Shown here piece after piece: positions 35,008 through 42,944 of a stretch of 64,000 nucleotides of DNA (the first letter of the stretch is position 1; every line of letters starts with the position of its first letter). Origin of the DNA: Streptomyces sp. AC550_RSS872 (GTDB lineage Bacteria; Actinomycetota; Actinomycetes; Streptomycetales; Streptomycetaceae); the NCBI RefSeq assembly GCF_019049285.1, contig NZ_JAGMUL010000033.1:40715-104714 (forward strand), written 5' to 3'. The notes beneath the pieces are model-generated. The model saw nothing but the letters and a program-made list of their open reading frames with translations. It did not search any database and was not told the origin of the DNA. Position numbers and translations under genes: made by a program.

Positions 35008-37206
35008 ATGCGCCCACGAATCCTCCTAGTCGCCTGTCTCTCGCTGCTCGTCGCCCTCCTCACCGCCCCGCCCGGTACCGCCGGTACCGCGAACTCCGGA
35101 GCACCACCAGTGAAGAACCCCAAGTACGCCGGCTATCTCTTCGCCTACTTCACCGGCGAGGGCACCGCCGACGGCGAGCAGATCCGCTACGCCCTAAGCC
35201 GCGGCAACGACGCGCTGCACTGGCGGGAGCTGAACGCCGGGAAACCGGTCCTCACCTCCACGATCGGTGAGAAGGGACTGCGCGACCCGTTCGTGATCCG
35301 CTCCCCCGAGGGCGACAAGTTCTACATGATCGCCACCGATCTGCGGATGTACCAGAACAGCAGCGGCAGCTGGGACCAGGTCCAGCGGCACGGCAGCAAG
35401 TCGATCATGGTCTGGGAGTCCACCGACCTGGTCCACTGGACCGACCAGCGCCTCGTGAAGGTCTCGCCCGACAACGCGGGCAACACCTGGGCGCCGGAGG
35501 CCTACTGGGACGACAGCCTCGGTGAGTTCGTCGTCTTCTGGGCGTCGAAGCTGTACGCCGACGACGACCCCGACCACACCGGATCGACGTACAACAGGAT
35601 GCTGTACGCCACCACGAAGGACTTCCGCACCTTCAGCGCGCCGAAGGTCTGGGACGACCCGGGCTACTCCGTCATCGACTCCACGGTCGTCAAGCACGAC
35701 GGCACGTACTACCGCTACACCAAGGACGAGCGCGACCCGTCCTCCGGCTCGCCCTGCTCGAAGTTCATCACCGCCGAGAAGTCGACGACGCTGACCTCGA
35801 CGAAGTACGACTTCGTGGCCGACTGCATCGGCAGCGGCGCGATGGAGCGCGGTGAGGGTCCCACGGTGTTCAAGTCGAACACCGAGGAGAAGTGGTACCT
35901 GTTCGTCGACGAGTACGGCGGCCGCGGCTACGTCCCGTTCGAGACCACCGACCTCGACTCGGGCAAGTGGACCCCCTCGCAGAACTACCAGCTGCCCGCG
36001 AGCCCCCGGCACGGCACGGTGATCCCGGTGACTCAGGCGGAGTACGACCGGCTGCTGGCCGCGTATCCCGCGAGCCCCGCCTCGGTCGTGGACGCGACGG
36101 CGAAGGACCAGAAGGGGTACGCGATCGTCACGGACAGCGCCGCGAAGGTCGTGCTCCCCATGCGGCCGGACGCGGACCTGTCCCGTCTCGCCCCGAAGCT
36201 GTGGCTCGGCGAGGGCGCCACGGTCAGCCCCCGCTCCGGCACCCGGCGCGACTTCCGCAAGCCGCAGAAGTACACGGTGACCGCCGGGGACGGCACCAAG
36301 CGCGTCTGGACGGTAGAGGCGGTGCGCACCGACAGCCCCACGCTGCCGGGCCTGAACGCCGACCCCGATGTGCACTACCTGAACGGTGAGTACTGGATCT
36401 ATCCGACGACGGACGGTTTCCAGGGCTGGAGCGGGACCAGGTTCAAGGCGTACTCGTCGAAGGACCTGGTCCACTGGAAGGACCACGGCGTCATCCTTGA
36501 CCTCGGTCCGGACGTGAGCTGGGCCGACAAGTACGCCTGGGCCCCGGCGATCGCCGAGCGCGACGGCAAGTACTACTTCTACTTCTGCGCCGAGCAGCAG
36601 ATAGGCGTGGCGGTGGCCGACTCGCCGGCCGGCCCGTTCAAGGACGCGCTGGGCAAGCCGCTGGTCGCCAAGGGCGGCTCACTGAAAGGCCAGATGATCG
36701 ACCCGGCCGTCTTCACGGACGACGACGGGACGTCGTATCTCTACTGGGGCAACGGGCACGGGTACGTGGTCCCGCTGAACGACGACATGGTGTCGTACGA
36801 CGCCTCGAAGGTCCGGGACATCACCCCGGACAACTTCCGCGAGGGCTCCTTCGTGATCAAGCGGAAGGGCACGTACTACTTCATGTGGTCCGAGGACGAC
36901 ACACGTAGCGAGAACTACCACGTCGCCTACGCGACCGGACCGTCCCCGCTGGGCCCGTGGAACAAGAAGGGGACGATCCTGTCCAAGCGTCCCGAGTACG
37001 GCATCCTCGGCACCGGCCACCACTCCGTGGTGAACGCCCCCGGCACCGACGACTGGTACGCCGTCTACCACCGGTTCGCCCTGAACGGCCCCGGGAAGCC
37101 GGGCGGCGACGGCATGCACCGCGAGACGACCGTCGACCGCCTGAAGTTCGCGGCCGACGGCACGATCGAGCCGGTGGTGCCGACGCTGGAGGGCATCAGG
37201 CCCTAG
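35008..37206 (+). CDS. Secreted enzyme with two GH43 five-bladed propeller domains
   Basis: Product of 732 residues. Signal peptide MRPRILLVACLSLLVALLTA. The first GH43 domain (about 38-350) has GLRDPFVIRSPEGDKFYMIAT and WAPEAYWDD. A beta-sandwich linker (about 355-435) ends in a PKSG-like repeat, SPRSGTRRDFRKPQKYTV. The second GH43 domain (about 445-725) has LNADPDVHYLNGEYWIY, YAWAPAIAERDGKYYFYF and DPAVFTDDDG. Members remove arabinose or xylose from arabinan and arabinoxylan; two domains suggest dual or processive action. The ATG follows ACAGGAGTG. It converges on the PL1 gene across a terminator. Confidence 0.9.
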   Translation: MRPRILLVACLSLLVALLTAPPGTAGTANSGAPPVKNPKYAGYLFAYFTGEGTADGEQIRYALSRGNDALHWRELNAGKPVLTSTIGEKGLRDPFVIRSPEGDKFYMIATDLRMYQNSSGSWDQVQRHGSKSIMVWESTDLVHWTDQRLVKVSPDNAGNTWAPEAYWDDSLGEFVVFWASKLYADDDPDHTGSTYNRMLYATTKDFRTFSAPKVWDDPGYSVIDSTVVKHDGTYYRYTKDERDPSSGSPCSKFITAEKSTTLTSTKYDFVADCIGSGAMERGEGPTVFKSNTEEKWYLFVDEYGGRGYVPFETTDLDSGKWTPSQNYQLPASPRHGTVIPVTQAEYDRLLAAYPASPASVVDATAKDQKGYAIVTDSAAKVVLPMRPDADLSRLAPKLWLGEGATVSPRSGTRRDFRKPQKYTVTAGDGTKRVWTVEAVRTDSPTLPGLNADPDVHYLNGEYWIYPTTDGFQGWSGTRFKAYSSKDLVHWKDHGVILDLGPDVSWADKYAWAPAIAERDGKYYFYFCAEQQIGVAVADSPAGPFKDALGKPLVAKGGSLKGQMIDPAVFTDDDGTSYLYWGNGHGYVVPLNDDMVSYDASKVRDITPDNFREGSFVIKRKGTYYFMWSEDDTRSENYHVAYATGPSPLGPWNKKGTILSKRPEYGILGTGHHSVVNAPGTDDWYAVYHRFALNGPGKPGGDGMHRETTVDRLKFAADGTIEPVVPTLEGIRP

Positions 37207-37227
37207 CTCAGTCCGCTCCTTCGCTGT

Positions 37228-37252
37228 GGGCCGGGGCTGCGCGCCCCGGCCC
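37228..37252. terminator. Bidirectional terminator
   Basis: Perfect 10-bp stem GGGCCGGGGC / GCCCCGGCCC with loop TGCGC, between the convergent GH43 and PL1 genes. It marks the 3' end of the long minus-strand pectin run. Confidence 0.9.
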
Positions 37253-37265
37253 GTCGGGGGGTTGA

Positions 37266-38546
37266 TCAGTGCAGGCGGCCGGCTCCCGCGCAGCGGTTGA
37301 CGATCCCCGGCAGCGCCTTGGGGCTGTCGACCTTCGTCCGCAGGGTCGGCTTCCAGCCCGCACCGGACTGGAGGGTCTCCTCCGGGATCTCGGCGTTGTG
37401 GACGGCGATGAGGTCCGTCAGCTTGCCGTTGACGTAGTTGTTCTCGGCCGTCAGCGGCGACTCGTTCCACTTCTTCAGGACCTTGCCGACGCTCGCGCCG
37501 GCCGGCAGCGAGATGGCGTTGTCGCTGGCGTGCAGCTGCGAGGAGATGCCGACGCCGAAGATGTAGTAGTCGTCCTTCTGCTCCTCGGCCACCACGTAGT
37601 GGTTGTTGTAGACGTCGACCTGGCCGAACCGCACCCGCGGGGAGCGCTGGAGGACGCCCTCGAAGCGGTTGTGGTGCATGGTGACCTTGAGCTTGCCGCC
37701 GTCGGTGGAGGCGAGGCCGTCGCCGTTGCCGATCAGCATGTTCTTGTCGTGGTTCTCGTAGCGGTTCCAGGACACGGTCACGTGGTTGGAGCCGCGCACG
37801 ATGTCCGTCAGACCGTCGTGCTGCTGGAAGACCTTGCCGAAGTACACCGGCCGCTCGCTGTCGGGGAAGCGCCCGTCGGTGAACGTGTTGTGGTCGAGCC
37901 ACACGTGGTCGCTGCCGTAGACGACCACGGTGTCGTACTCGGAGTTCCAGTTGCCGGTCTTGTTGTCGTCGGTCGGATCCCACTTGGGGAAGCAGTCGAG
38001 CGGGGCCTCGATGGTGAGGTTGCGCATGATGACGTTCGAGACGCCCTTGATCTGGAGGCTGCCGCCGAGGATGCCGGAGTTCTTGCCGACGCCGACGATG
38101 GTGGTGTTGCTGGGGATGTTGGCCTTGATCTCGGTGTCCTGTCCGGCGGCGGAGGCGACCCGCGCGTCCTCCTGCGGGCCGCTGGCGACCTCGTCGTTGC
38201 CCCAGACGGCGGGGTCGTACGCCTTGAGGTACTCCTGAAGGTCGTAGCCGCCGGTGACGAAGGCCTCGCAGCCCTCGGAGACGGCGTCGATCATGCCCTT
38301 GACCTTGATGATCTTCGGCGCGTCGCCGCCGGCCTTCAGTGCGGCCTTGAACTCCGCCCAGGTCGTGACGGTGTAGACGTGCTCGGCGTCGGCGGCCGAC
38401 CCGCCGGTCGTCCCGGCGCCCTCCGCCCCCCAGCCGTCGTTCGCGCCGAGCACCTGCCGACCGAGCTCGCGCGGTCCCGCCTCGGCGCTGGCGCCGGTGA
38501 GACCGAGAACGAGTGCGGTGCAGCCGATCAGCACGGCGGTCTTCAT
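37266..38546 (-). CDS. Secreted pectate lyase, PL1 family
   Basis: Product of about 426 residues. The signal peptide begins MKTAVLIGCTALVLGLTGAS, which favours this ATG over one 33 bases upstream. The parallel beta-helix carries the PL1 hallmarks: VWLDHNTFTDGRFPDSE, NHVTVSWNRYENHDKNMLIG, and the catalytic arginine region RSPRVRFGQVDVYNNHY. It should cleave polygalacturonate in a calcium-dependent reaction. It is the last gene of the minus-strand pectin run, 63 bases after the acetylesterase gene. Confidence 0.93.
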   Translation of the reverse strand: MKTAVLIGCTALVLGLTGASAEAGPRELGRQVLGANDGWGAEGAGTTGGSAADAEHVYTVTTWAEFKAALKAGGDAPKIIKVKGMIDAVSEGCEAFVTGGYDLQEYLKAYDPAVWGNDEVASGPQEDARVASAAGQDTEIKANIPSNTTIVGVGKNSGILGGSLQIKGVSNVIMRNLTIEAPLDCFPKWDPTDDNKTGNWNSEYDTVVVYGSDHVWLDHNTFTDGRFPDSERPVYFGKVFQQHDGLTDIVRGSNHVTVSWNRYENHDKNMLIGNGDGLASTDGGKLKVTMHHNRFEGVLQRSPRVRFGQVDVYNNHYVVAEEQKDDYYIFGVGISSQLHASDNAISLPAGASVGKVLKKWNESPLTAENNYVNGKLTDLIAVHNAEIPEETLQSGAGWKPTLRTKVDSPKALPGIVNRCAGAGRLH

Positions 38547-38609
38547 AGTGACATGCCCATGCCATACCTGTGCGTTCATTGTGCGGCTCTCTTTTCTGCG
38601 GTGGGGTGG

Positions 38610-39404
38610 TTACGCGACGGCCGGCGGCCAGATGATCCAGGACTCCGGGATCTCCTCGTCGAGCCGGCGCACGTCCTGCGGGCCGAGCACACGCGTCCGC
38701 AGCAGCTCCCGCGCCACGAGACGCGAAACGGCGATGGCGCCCGGCGGACTGAAGTGCGTGTTGTCCTGCTCCGTCGCCGTCCAGTTGAAGTACGTCTTCG
38801 TCCCCTCGACCCCGATCCGCTGCCACAGCGCGAGGGACAGGGCCTGGACGTCGAGCAGCGCGACCCGCTCCTCCTGAGCGAGCGCTCGCATCGCCGCCGG
38901 ATAGTCGCCGTGGGTCGGCACGGCGTTGCCGCCGACGTCGAACTTCCGCCGCTCGACGGCGGTGGCCAGGACCGGCCGGGCACCACGGGCCCGGGCGCCG
39001 TCGATGTACAGCCGCAGGTAGTCCTGGTACGTCGTCCAGGGCTCGGTGTACCGGGCCGGATCTGCGACCTTCTCGTCGTTGTGCGCGAACTGGACGAGAA
39101 GGAGGTCCCCGGGCCTGATGGCCTGGAGAACGACATCGAGCCGACCCTCGTCGACAAAGCTCTTGGAACTACGCCCGTTCACCGCGTGATTGGAGACGGG
39201 AAGTTTCTTGCGAAGAAAGAAGGGAAGCGCCATACCCCACCCGGTCTCCGGGGCGGCGTCGGCGTATTTCTGGGCGGCTGTGGAATCACCGGCGATGAAG
39301 AGTGTGCGGTGACGCTGCGCTGCTCGGGCGGTACCGGTGGCCGAGAGAGCGAGAGGAACGACGGCGACGGCCGCCACGGTTACCTGTCTACGGGTGAGCG
39401 ACAC
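38610..39404 (-). CDS. SGNH/GDSL esterase, rhamnogalacturonan acetylesterase type
   Basis: Product of 264 residues (CE12-like). Signal peptide MSLTRRQVTVAAVAVVPLAL ending near ARA. Catalytic Ser41 is in FIAGDSTAA; the oxyanion residues lie in NGRSSKSF and FAHNDEK, and the Asp/His pair in DNTHFSPPGA. It should remove acetyl groups from rhamnogalacturonan or other pectic chains, opening them to the lyases. GTG start taken from the signal peptide. The upstream gap of 109 bases holds repeat R2. Confidence 0.9.
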   Translation of the reverse strand: MSLTRRQVTVAAVAVVPLALSATGTARAAQRHRTLFIAGDSTAAQKYADAAPETGWGMALPFFLRKKLPVSNHAVNGRSSKSFVDEGRLDVVLQAIRPGDLLLVQFAHNDEKVADPARYTEPWTTYQDYLRLYIDGARARGARPVLATAVERRKFDVGGNAVPTHGDYPAAMRALAQEERVALLDVQALSLALWQRIGVEGTKTYFNWTATEQDNTHFSPPGAIAVSRLVARELLRTRVLGPQDVRRLDEEIPESWIIWPPAVA

Positions 39405-39433
39405 GACAGTGCCTTTCAAGCGCGGAGGGTGTG

Positions 39434-39476
39434 CAACCCCCCAGGGGCGCGGGGAACTGCGCGACCAGCCACAACC
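39434..39476 (-). repeat. Dispersed repeat R2, single copy
   Basis: CCCCCCAGGGGCGCGGGGAA followed by CTGCGCGACCAGCCACAACC, the reverse orientation of the tandem copies at 18.5 kb. It separates the binding-protein and acetylesterase genes. Confidence 0.8.
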
Positions 39477-39513
39477 AAGCCGCAGCCGGCCGCGCACAGA
39501 AGCGACCGACCTC

Positions 39514-40863
39514 TCAGCCGTTCCTTTCCTTCCACTCGGCCTGAGCCTCGTTCAGCTGACCAGCCATCGTGTCCAGGAACTCCTTGGCGCTCATGTCCCC
39601 GTTCAGCACCTTCTGGAAGTTCGGCTCGTTGTCGGCCTTGGAGATCGTGTTCCAGTCAGGCAGGTAGTACGGCAGCTGCACAATCGACGTGGAACCGTCC
39701 CTCAAAGCGGCCGCAGCCAGCTTCGTCGGCTCGGCCTTGGAGATCCACGCATCCTTGGCGGCGTCATTGTTCGCAGGCACCTGCCCCGCCGCCTCGTTGA
39801 ACTTCGAGTTCTCCGCATGGGAAGTGGCGAACTCGATGAACTTCCAGGCGGCCTCCTTGTTCTTGGAGCTCTTGAACAGGCCGATCCCATCAACAGGGTT
39901 CGACACCTGAACCCGCTTACCGGCGGAGCCGACCGGCTGCGGAATACCCCGGAACCTGTCCGTCCCGAGCGCCTTCACATGGTCCTGGTACGACCCCAGG
40001 TTGTGGTTCAGCATCCCGATCGTGCCGGAATCCCACTGCGCGACCATCTTGGTGAAGTCGTTGTTGAGGTCGGCGGCCGGAGTGACCTTCTTGTAGAGCG
40101 CGGCGTACTTCTCCAGCGCGGCGACGTTCTTCGGGTCGTTGACGGTGGTCTTCTCCCCGCCGGCGTCCCAGAAGGAGGTGATCCCGGACTGCCCGTACAT
40201 GGCGTCCAGCGCCTGCGCGATGGAACCGGCGCCACCGCGGATGGTGTAACCGAACTCGTTCTTCCCGGAGTTGGTCAGCTTCTCCGCGGCCTCGTAGAAC
40301 TTCTCCCAGGTGCTCGGCTCGTCCAGGCCGGCCTTCTTGAACAGATCGGTGCGGTAGTACAGCACACCGTTGTTCGCGGAGGTCGGAATCGAGTACAGCT
40401 TGTCGTCACCGCCGCCCGCGGCCTTCAGCGAGGTGAGCATGTCCTCGTTGAGCCTGCCGTTCAGGGAGGACCCCGCGAGCCGGTCGTCCAGCGGCTCCAG
40501 AGCGTTCTGCGCGGCGAACCCGGCGAGCATCGCCGCGCCGACACCGCCGACGTCCGGCAGTCCGCCGCCCTGGATGGCGGTGTCCACCTTGGACTGGTAG
40601 TCGGTGGACGGGATCCCGACGTACTCGACCTTGATCTCCGGGTGCGCCTTCTCGAAGTCGGCGATGACCTCCTTCCAGATGTCGGTGCGGACACCACCGT
40701 TGTTGTCCCAGAAGACGATCTCTCCCTTGCCGCTGCCCTCCTCGCCCTTGTCGCCGCCGGTGCCGCTGCCGTCGTCACCGCAGGCGGTGGCGGTCAGGGC
40801 GAGGACGGACCCGAGGGCGACGCCCAGGGCAGCGCGCCTGCTTCTGTGGATGCTGATCTTCAT
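39514..40863 (-). CDS. Sugar ABC transporter substrate-binding lipoprotein
   Basis: SBP_bac_1 family, 449 residues, with lipobox LTATAC (Cys28) followed by a Gly/Asp/Lys-rich tether. Family motifs include IVFWDNNGGVRTDIW, GGGLPDVGGVGAAML and AAWKFIEFATS. It should bind pectic or arabino-oligosaccharides, judging from the flanking lyase and esterase genes. The matching permeases lie 5.7 kb upstream in the same run, and no ATPase gene is present. The gap to the PL1-CE8 gene is 50 bases. Confidence 0.92.
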   Translation of the reverse strand: MKISIHRSRRAALGVALGSVLALTATACGDDGSGTGGDKGEEGSGKGEIVFWDNNGGVRTDIWKEVIADFEKAHPEIKVEYVGIPSTDYQSKVDTAIQGGGLPDVGGVGAAMLAGFAAQNALEPLDDRLAGSSLNGRLNEDMLTSLKAAGGGDDKLYSIPTSANNGVLYYRTDLFKKAGLDEPSTWEKFYEAAEKLTNSGKNEFGYTIRGGAGSIAQALDAMYGQSGITSFWDAGGEKTTVNDPKNVAALEKYAALYKKVTPAADLNNDFTKMVAQWDSGTIGMLNHNLGSYQDHVKALGTDRFRGIPQPVGSAGKRVQVSNPVDGIGLFKSSKNKEAAWKFIEFATSHAENSKFNEAAGQVPANNDAAKDAWISKAEPTKLAAAALRDGSTSIVQLPYYLPDWNTISKADNEPNFQKVLNGDMSAKEFLDTMAGQLNEAQAEWKERNG

Positions 40864-40913
40864 TAATCGGCTCTCTTCGTTCTGGATCCAGCGGAGCTGT
40901 GAAGTTGTGGGGG

Positions 40914-42911
40914 TCAGTGGCGGGCGTACGGCGCCCAGTCGTCGGTGCCTTTGAGGTAGTCGGCGACGGTGTGGGCTCGCGCCGCCTCATCACTCATCTG
41001 CGGCCGGTCCGCGGTCACGGCCGCGCCCGGACCGGTGTTCCGGTACTCGGTGAATCGGGCGTCCTTCCAGGAGAACCCGCTCATGTCGGTCCACGGGGAG
41101 GACTTGATCGCGGCGGGCAGCCAGGTGTCCCGGATCAGCACCTGCGCGACGGCGTTCGGTTCGCCGCCCGGGTGCCACGGCCGCCCCAGGTGGAAGGACC
41201 CGGCCGGCGCGTCGCTCACGATCCTCGAACCGGTGATCAGGAACCCGTACGGGTTGCCCGTCCAGGTCGAAGCCGCCGTGATGTAGCCGTTGTTGGTGTC
41301 CGAGCCGCGGCTCAGCGCCCGGATCACGGACCGCTCGATGACGGTGGTCGCCCGCCCGTAGACGAAGTCGACGTCGCCCTCGACGTACGAGTCGCGGACG
41401 TACACCCTGCTGATCACGTCCAGCTTGGGGCTGTCGGTCATCAGGGTGTCCTGGTTGCCGAGGAAGGCGGTGTTCTCGAAGACGATCCGGTCGCCGGTCG
41501 TCTTCATCGCCAGCGCCTGCTCACCGTTCAGCTCGACCGCGGCCTCGTCGAAGTCGTTGCTGAAGGTGAGGTTGCGGGCGGTGACGTCGTGCGCGGCGAT
41601 CCGGACGGTCGCGCTCCCTGTCGAACCCCCGTACGCGGCGGGCGTGTCGAAGACGATGACGGTGTCGGAGCGGTCGCGGCCGGTCCCCTGGAGCACGATG
41701 CTCGGCTTGCTCGCCGGGATGAACACCTTCTCGCGGTACGTCCCCGGCGCGACGGCGATCGTCACCGGCACGGTGTTCCCGTCAGGCACGGCGTCCACGG
41801 CGGACTGCACGGTCGGGTGGTCGGCCGGGACGTGCAGGGTCGTGCCGATCCGCGCTTGCGGTCCGGAGAACTTCTTCACCAGCGCGGGCACGGCGGCGGC
41901 CGGGTCGAGCCGGTAGTCGTAGAAGTCACGCGGGTCGAAGGCCGTCCCCCTCGTGTCCTGCCGCCCGCTGACGTTCTTCAGGATCGAGCCGCGCTGCACC
42001 AGCTCGGCGGTGGCGTCGGCCTGATAGGGGTGCTGGACACCGTCGTAGTAGCTGTTCTCGATGACCATCCGCGTCCTGCCGCGCGACCAGTTCCCGTACG
42101 TCCATGTCGGGTCGCCGTCGGCCACCTGTGCGGAGAGGTGGTTGTTGTAGAGGTGGGCGTAGGCGCAGTTGTCGGCGGACGGGTTGCGTTGCTTGGTGCC
42201 CGTGAACCAGTTGTGGTCGATCGTGATCTCCGTCCGGACGTTGGTGGTCCAGCCGATCCCGAACGCCTTGTTGTGGTCCGTGAACCGGTTGTAGGAGACG
42301 GTGATGTACCGGCTGTCCTTGCGGATGTCGAGCAGCCCGTCGCCCATGTGCGTGAAGCGGTTGTGGTCGATCCAGACGTGGTCGACGGTGTCCATCTGGA
42401 CGGCGTCGAAGTCGGTGGTCCTGCCGTCCCAGTCGCCCTCGACGTAGGAGTCGCGGATCGTCAGGTTGCGGATGATGACGTTGCTCGTGCCGGGGTTGAG
42501 GTGCAGCTCGCCGTGGACGATCTCGCCGGTGTCGCCGACGCCGATCAGGGTCTTGTCCGACCCCACCACGATGTCCGAGCCGAACGGTTCGACCGGAATC
42601 GAACCCGCCACGCGGATGATGTACGGCTCCTTGGCCGCCGCGTACTTGGCCAGCGATGCCTGGTCCGTGACGGTCACGACCTTGCCGCCCGCGCCACCGG
42701 TCGTACCGCCGGCCAGGGAGGCGAAGCCATGCGGCCGGTCGGTCCAGCGGTCGGCGGAGGCCGAAGTCGTGGCCGAAGTCGCCGTCGGACTCGCGGCCTT
42801 CGCCTCTCCCATCGTTCCGAGGCTCAGTACGGCGACCAGGCCGAGCACGGCGGCCAGGATTTTGCCGTGCCCCGGTCTCTGCAAGCGCTTGCTATCAAGG
42901 TGCTGCGTCAT
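40914..42911 (-). CDS. Bifunctional pectate lyase (PL1) - pectinesterase (CE8)
   Basis: Product of 665 residues. The signal peptide spans 1-40, then comes a Thr/Ser linker. The PL1 domain (about 55-345) has WIDHNRFTHMGDGLLDI and a HLYNNHL repeat. The CE8 pectin methylesterase domain (about 355-640) has GNQDTL (Gln487, Asp488), the catalytic Asp515 in YVEGDVDFVYG, and LGRPW (Arg577). The esterase would demethylate pectin and hand it to the lyase, which prefers free acid. The ATG has GGGAG five bases upstream; a TTG 12 bases earlier is the only rival. An AGCGCT palindrome sits in codons 7-11. Confidence 0.93.
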   Translation of the reverse strand: MTQHLDSKRLQRPGHGKILAAVLGLVAVLSLGTMGEAKAASPTATSATTSASADRWTDRPHGFASLAGGTTGGAGGKVVTVTDQASLAKYAAAKEPYIIRVAGSIPVEPFGSDIVVGSDKTLIGVGDTGEIVHGELHLNPGTSNVIIRNLTIRDSYVEGDWDGRTTDFDAVQMDTVDHVWIDHNRFTHMGDGLLDIRKDSRYITVSYNRFTDHNKAFGIGWTTNVRTEITIDHNWFTGTKQRNPSADNCAYAHLYNNHLSAQVADGDPTWTYGNWSRGRTRMVIENSYYDGVQHPYQADATAELVQRGSILKNVSGRQDTRGTAFDPRDFYDYRLDPAAAVPALVKKFSGPQARIGTTLHVPADHPTVQSAVDAVPDGNTVPVTIAVAPGTYREKVFIPASKPSIVLQGTGRDRSDTVIVFDTPAAYGGSTGSATVRIAAHDVTARNLTFSNDFDEAAVELNGEQALAMKTTGDRIVFENTAFLGNQDTLMTDSPKLDVISRVYVRDSYVEGDVDFVYGRATTVIERSVIRALSRGSDTNNGYITAASTWTGNPYGFLITGSRIVSDAPAGSFHLGRPWHPGGEPNAVAQVLIRDTWLPAAIKSSPWTDMSGFSWKDARFTEYRNTGPGAAVTADRPQMSDEAARAHTVADYLKGTDDWAPYARH
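42881..42892. promoter_or_regulatory. GCAAGCGCTTGC palindrome inside the 5' end of the PL1-CE8 gene
   Basis: A perfect 12-bp palindrome with the AGCGCT centre typical of LacI-family operators. It lies 19-30 bases inside the coding sequence, in a run of codons unusual for this genome (CTT, TTG, AGA). Two similar sites lie at 48453 and 50545. Confidence 0.55.
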
Positions 42912-42944
42912 TGCGGCTCCCAACAGGCTTACGGGTCAGGTGCG

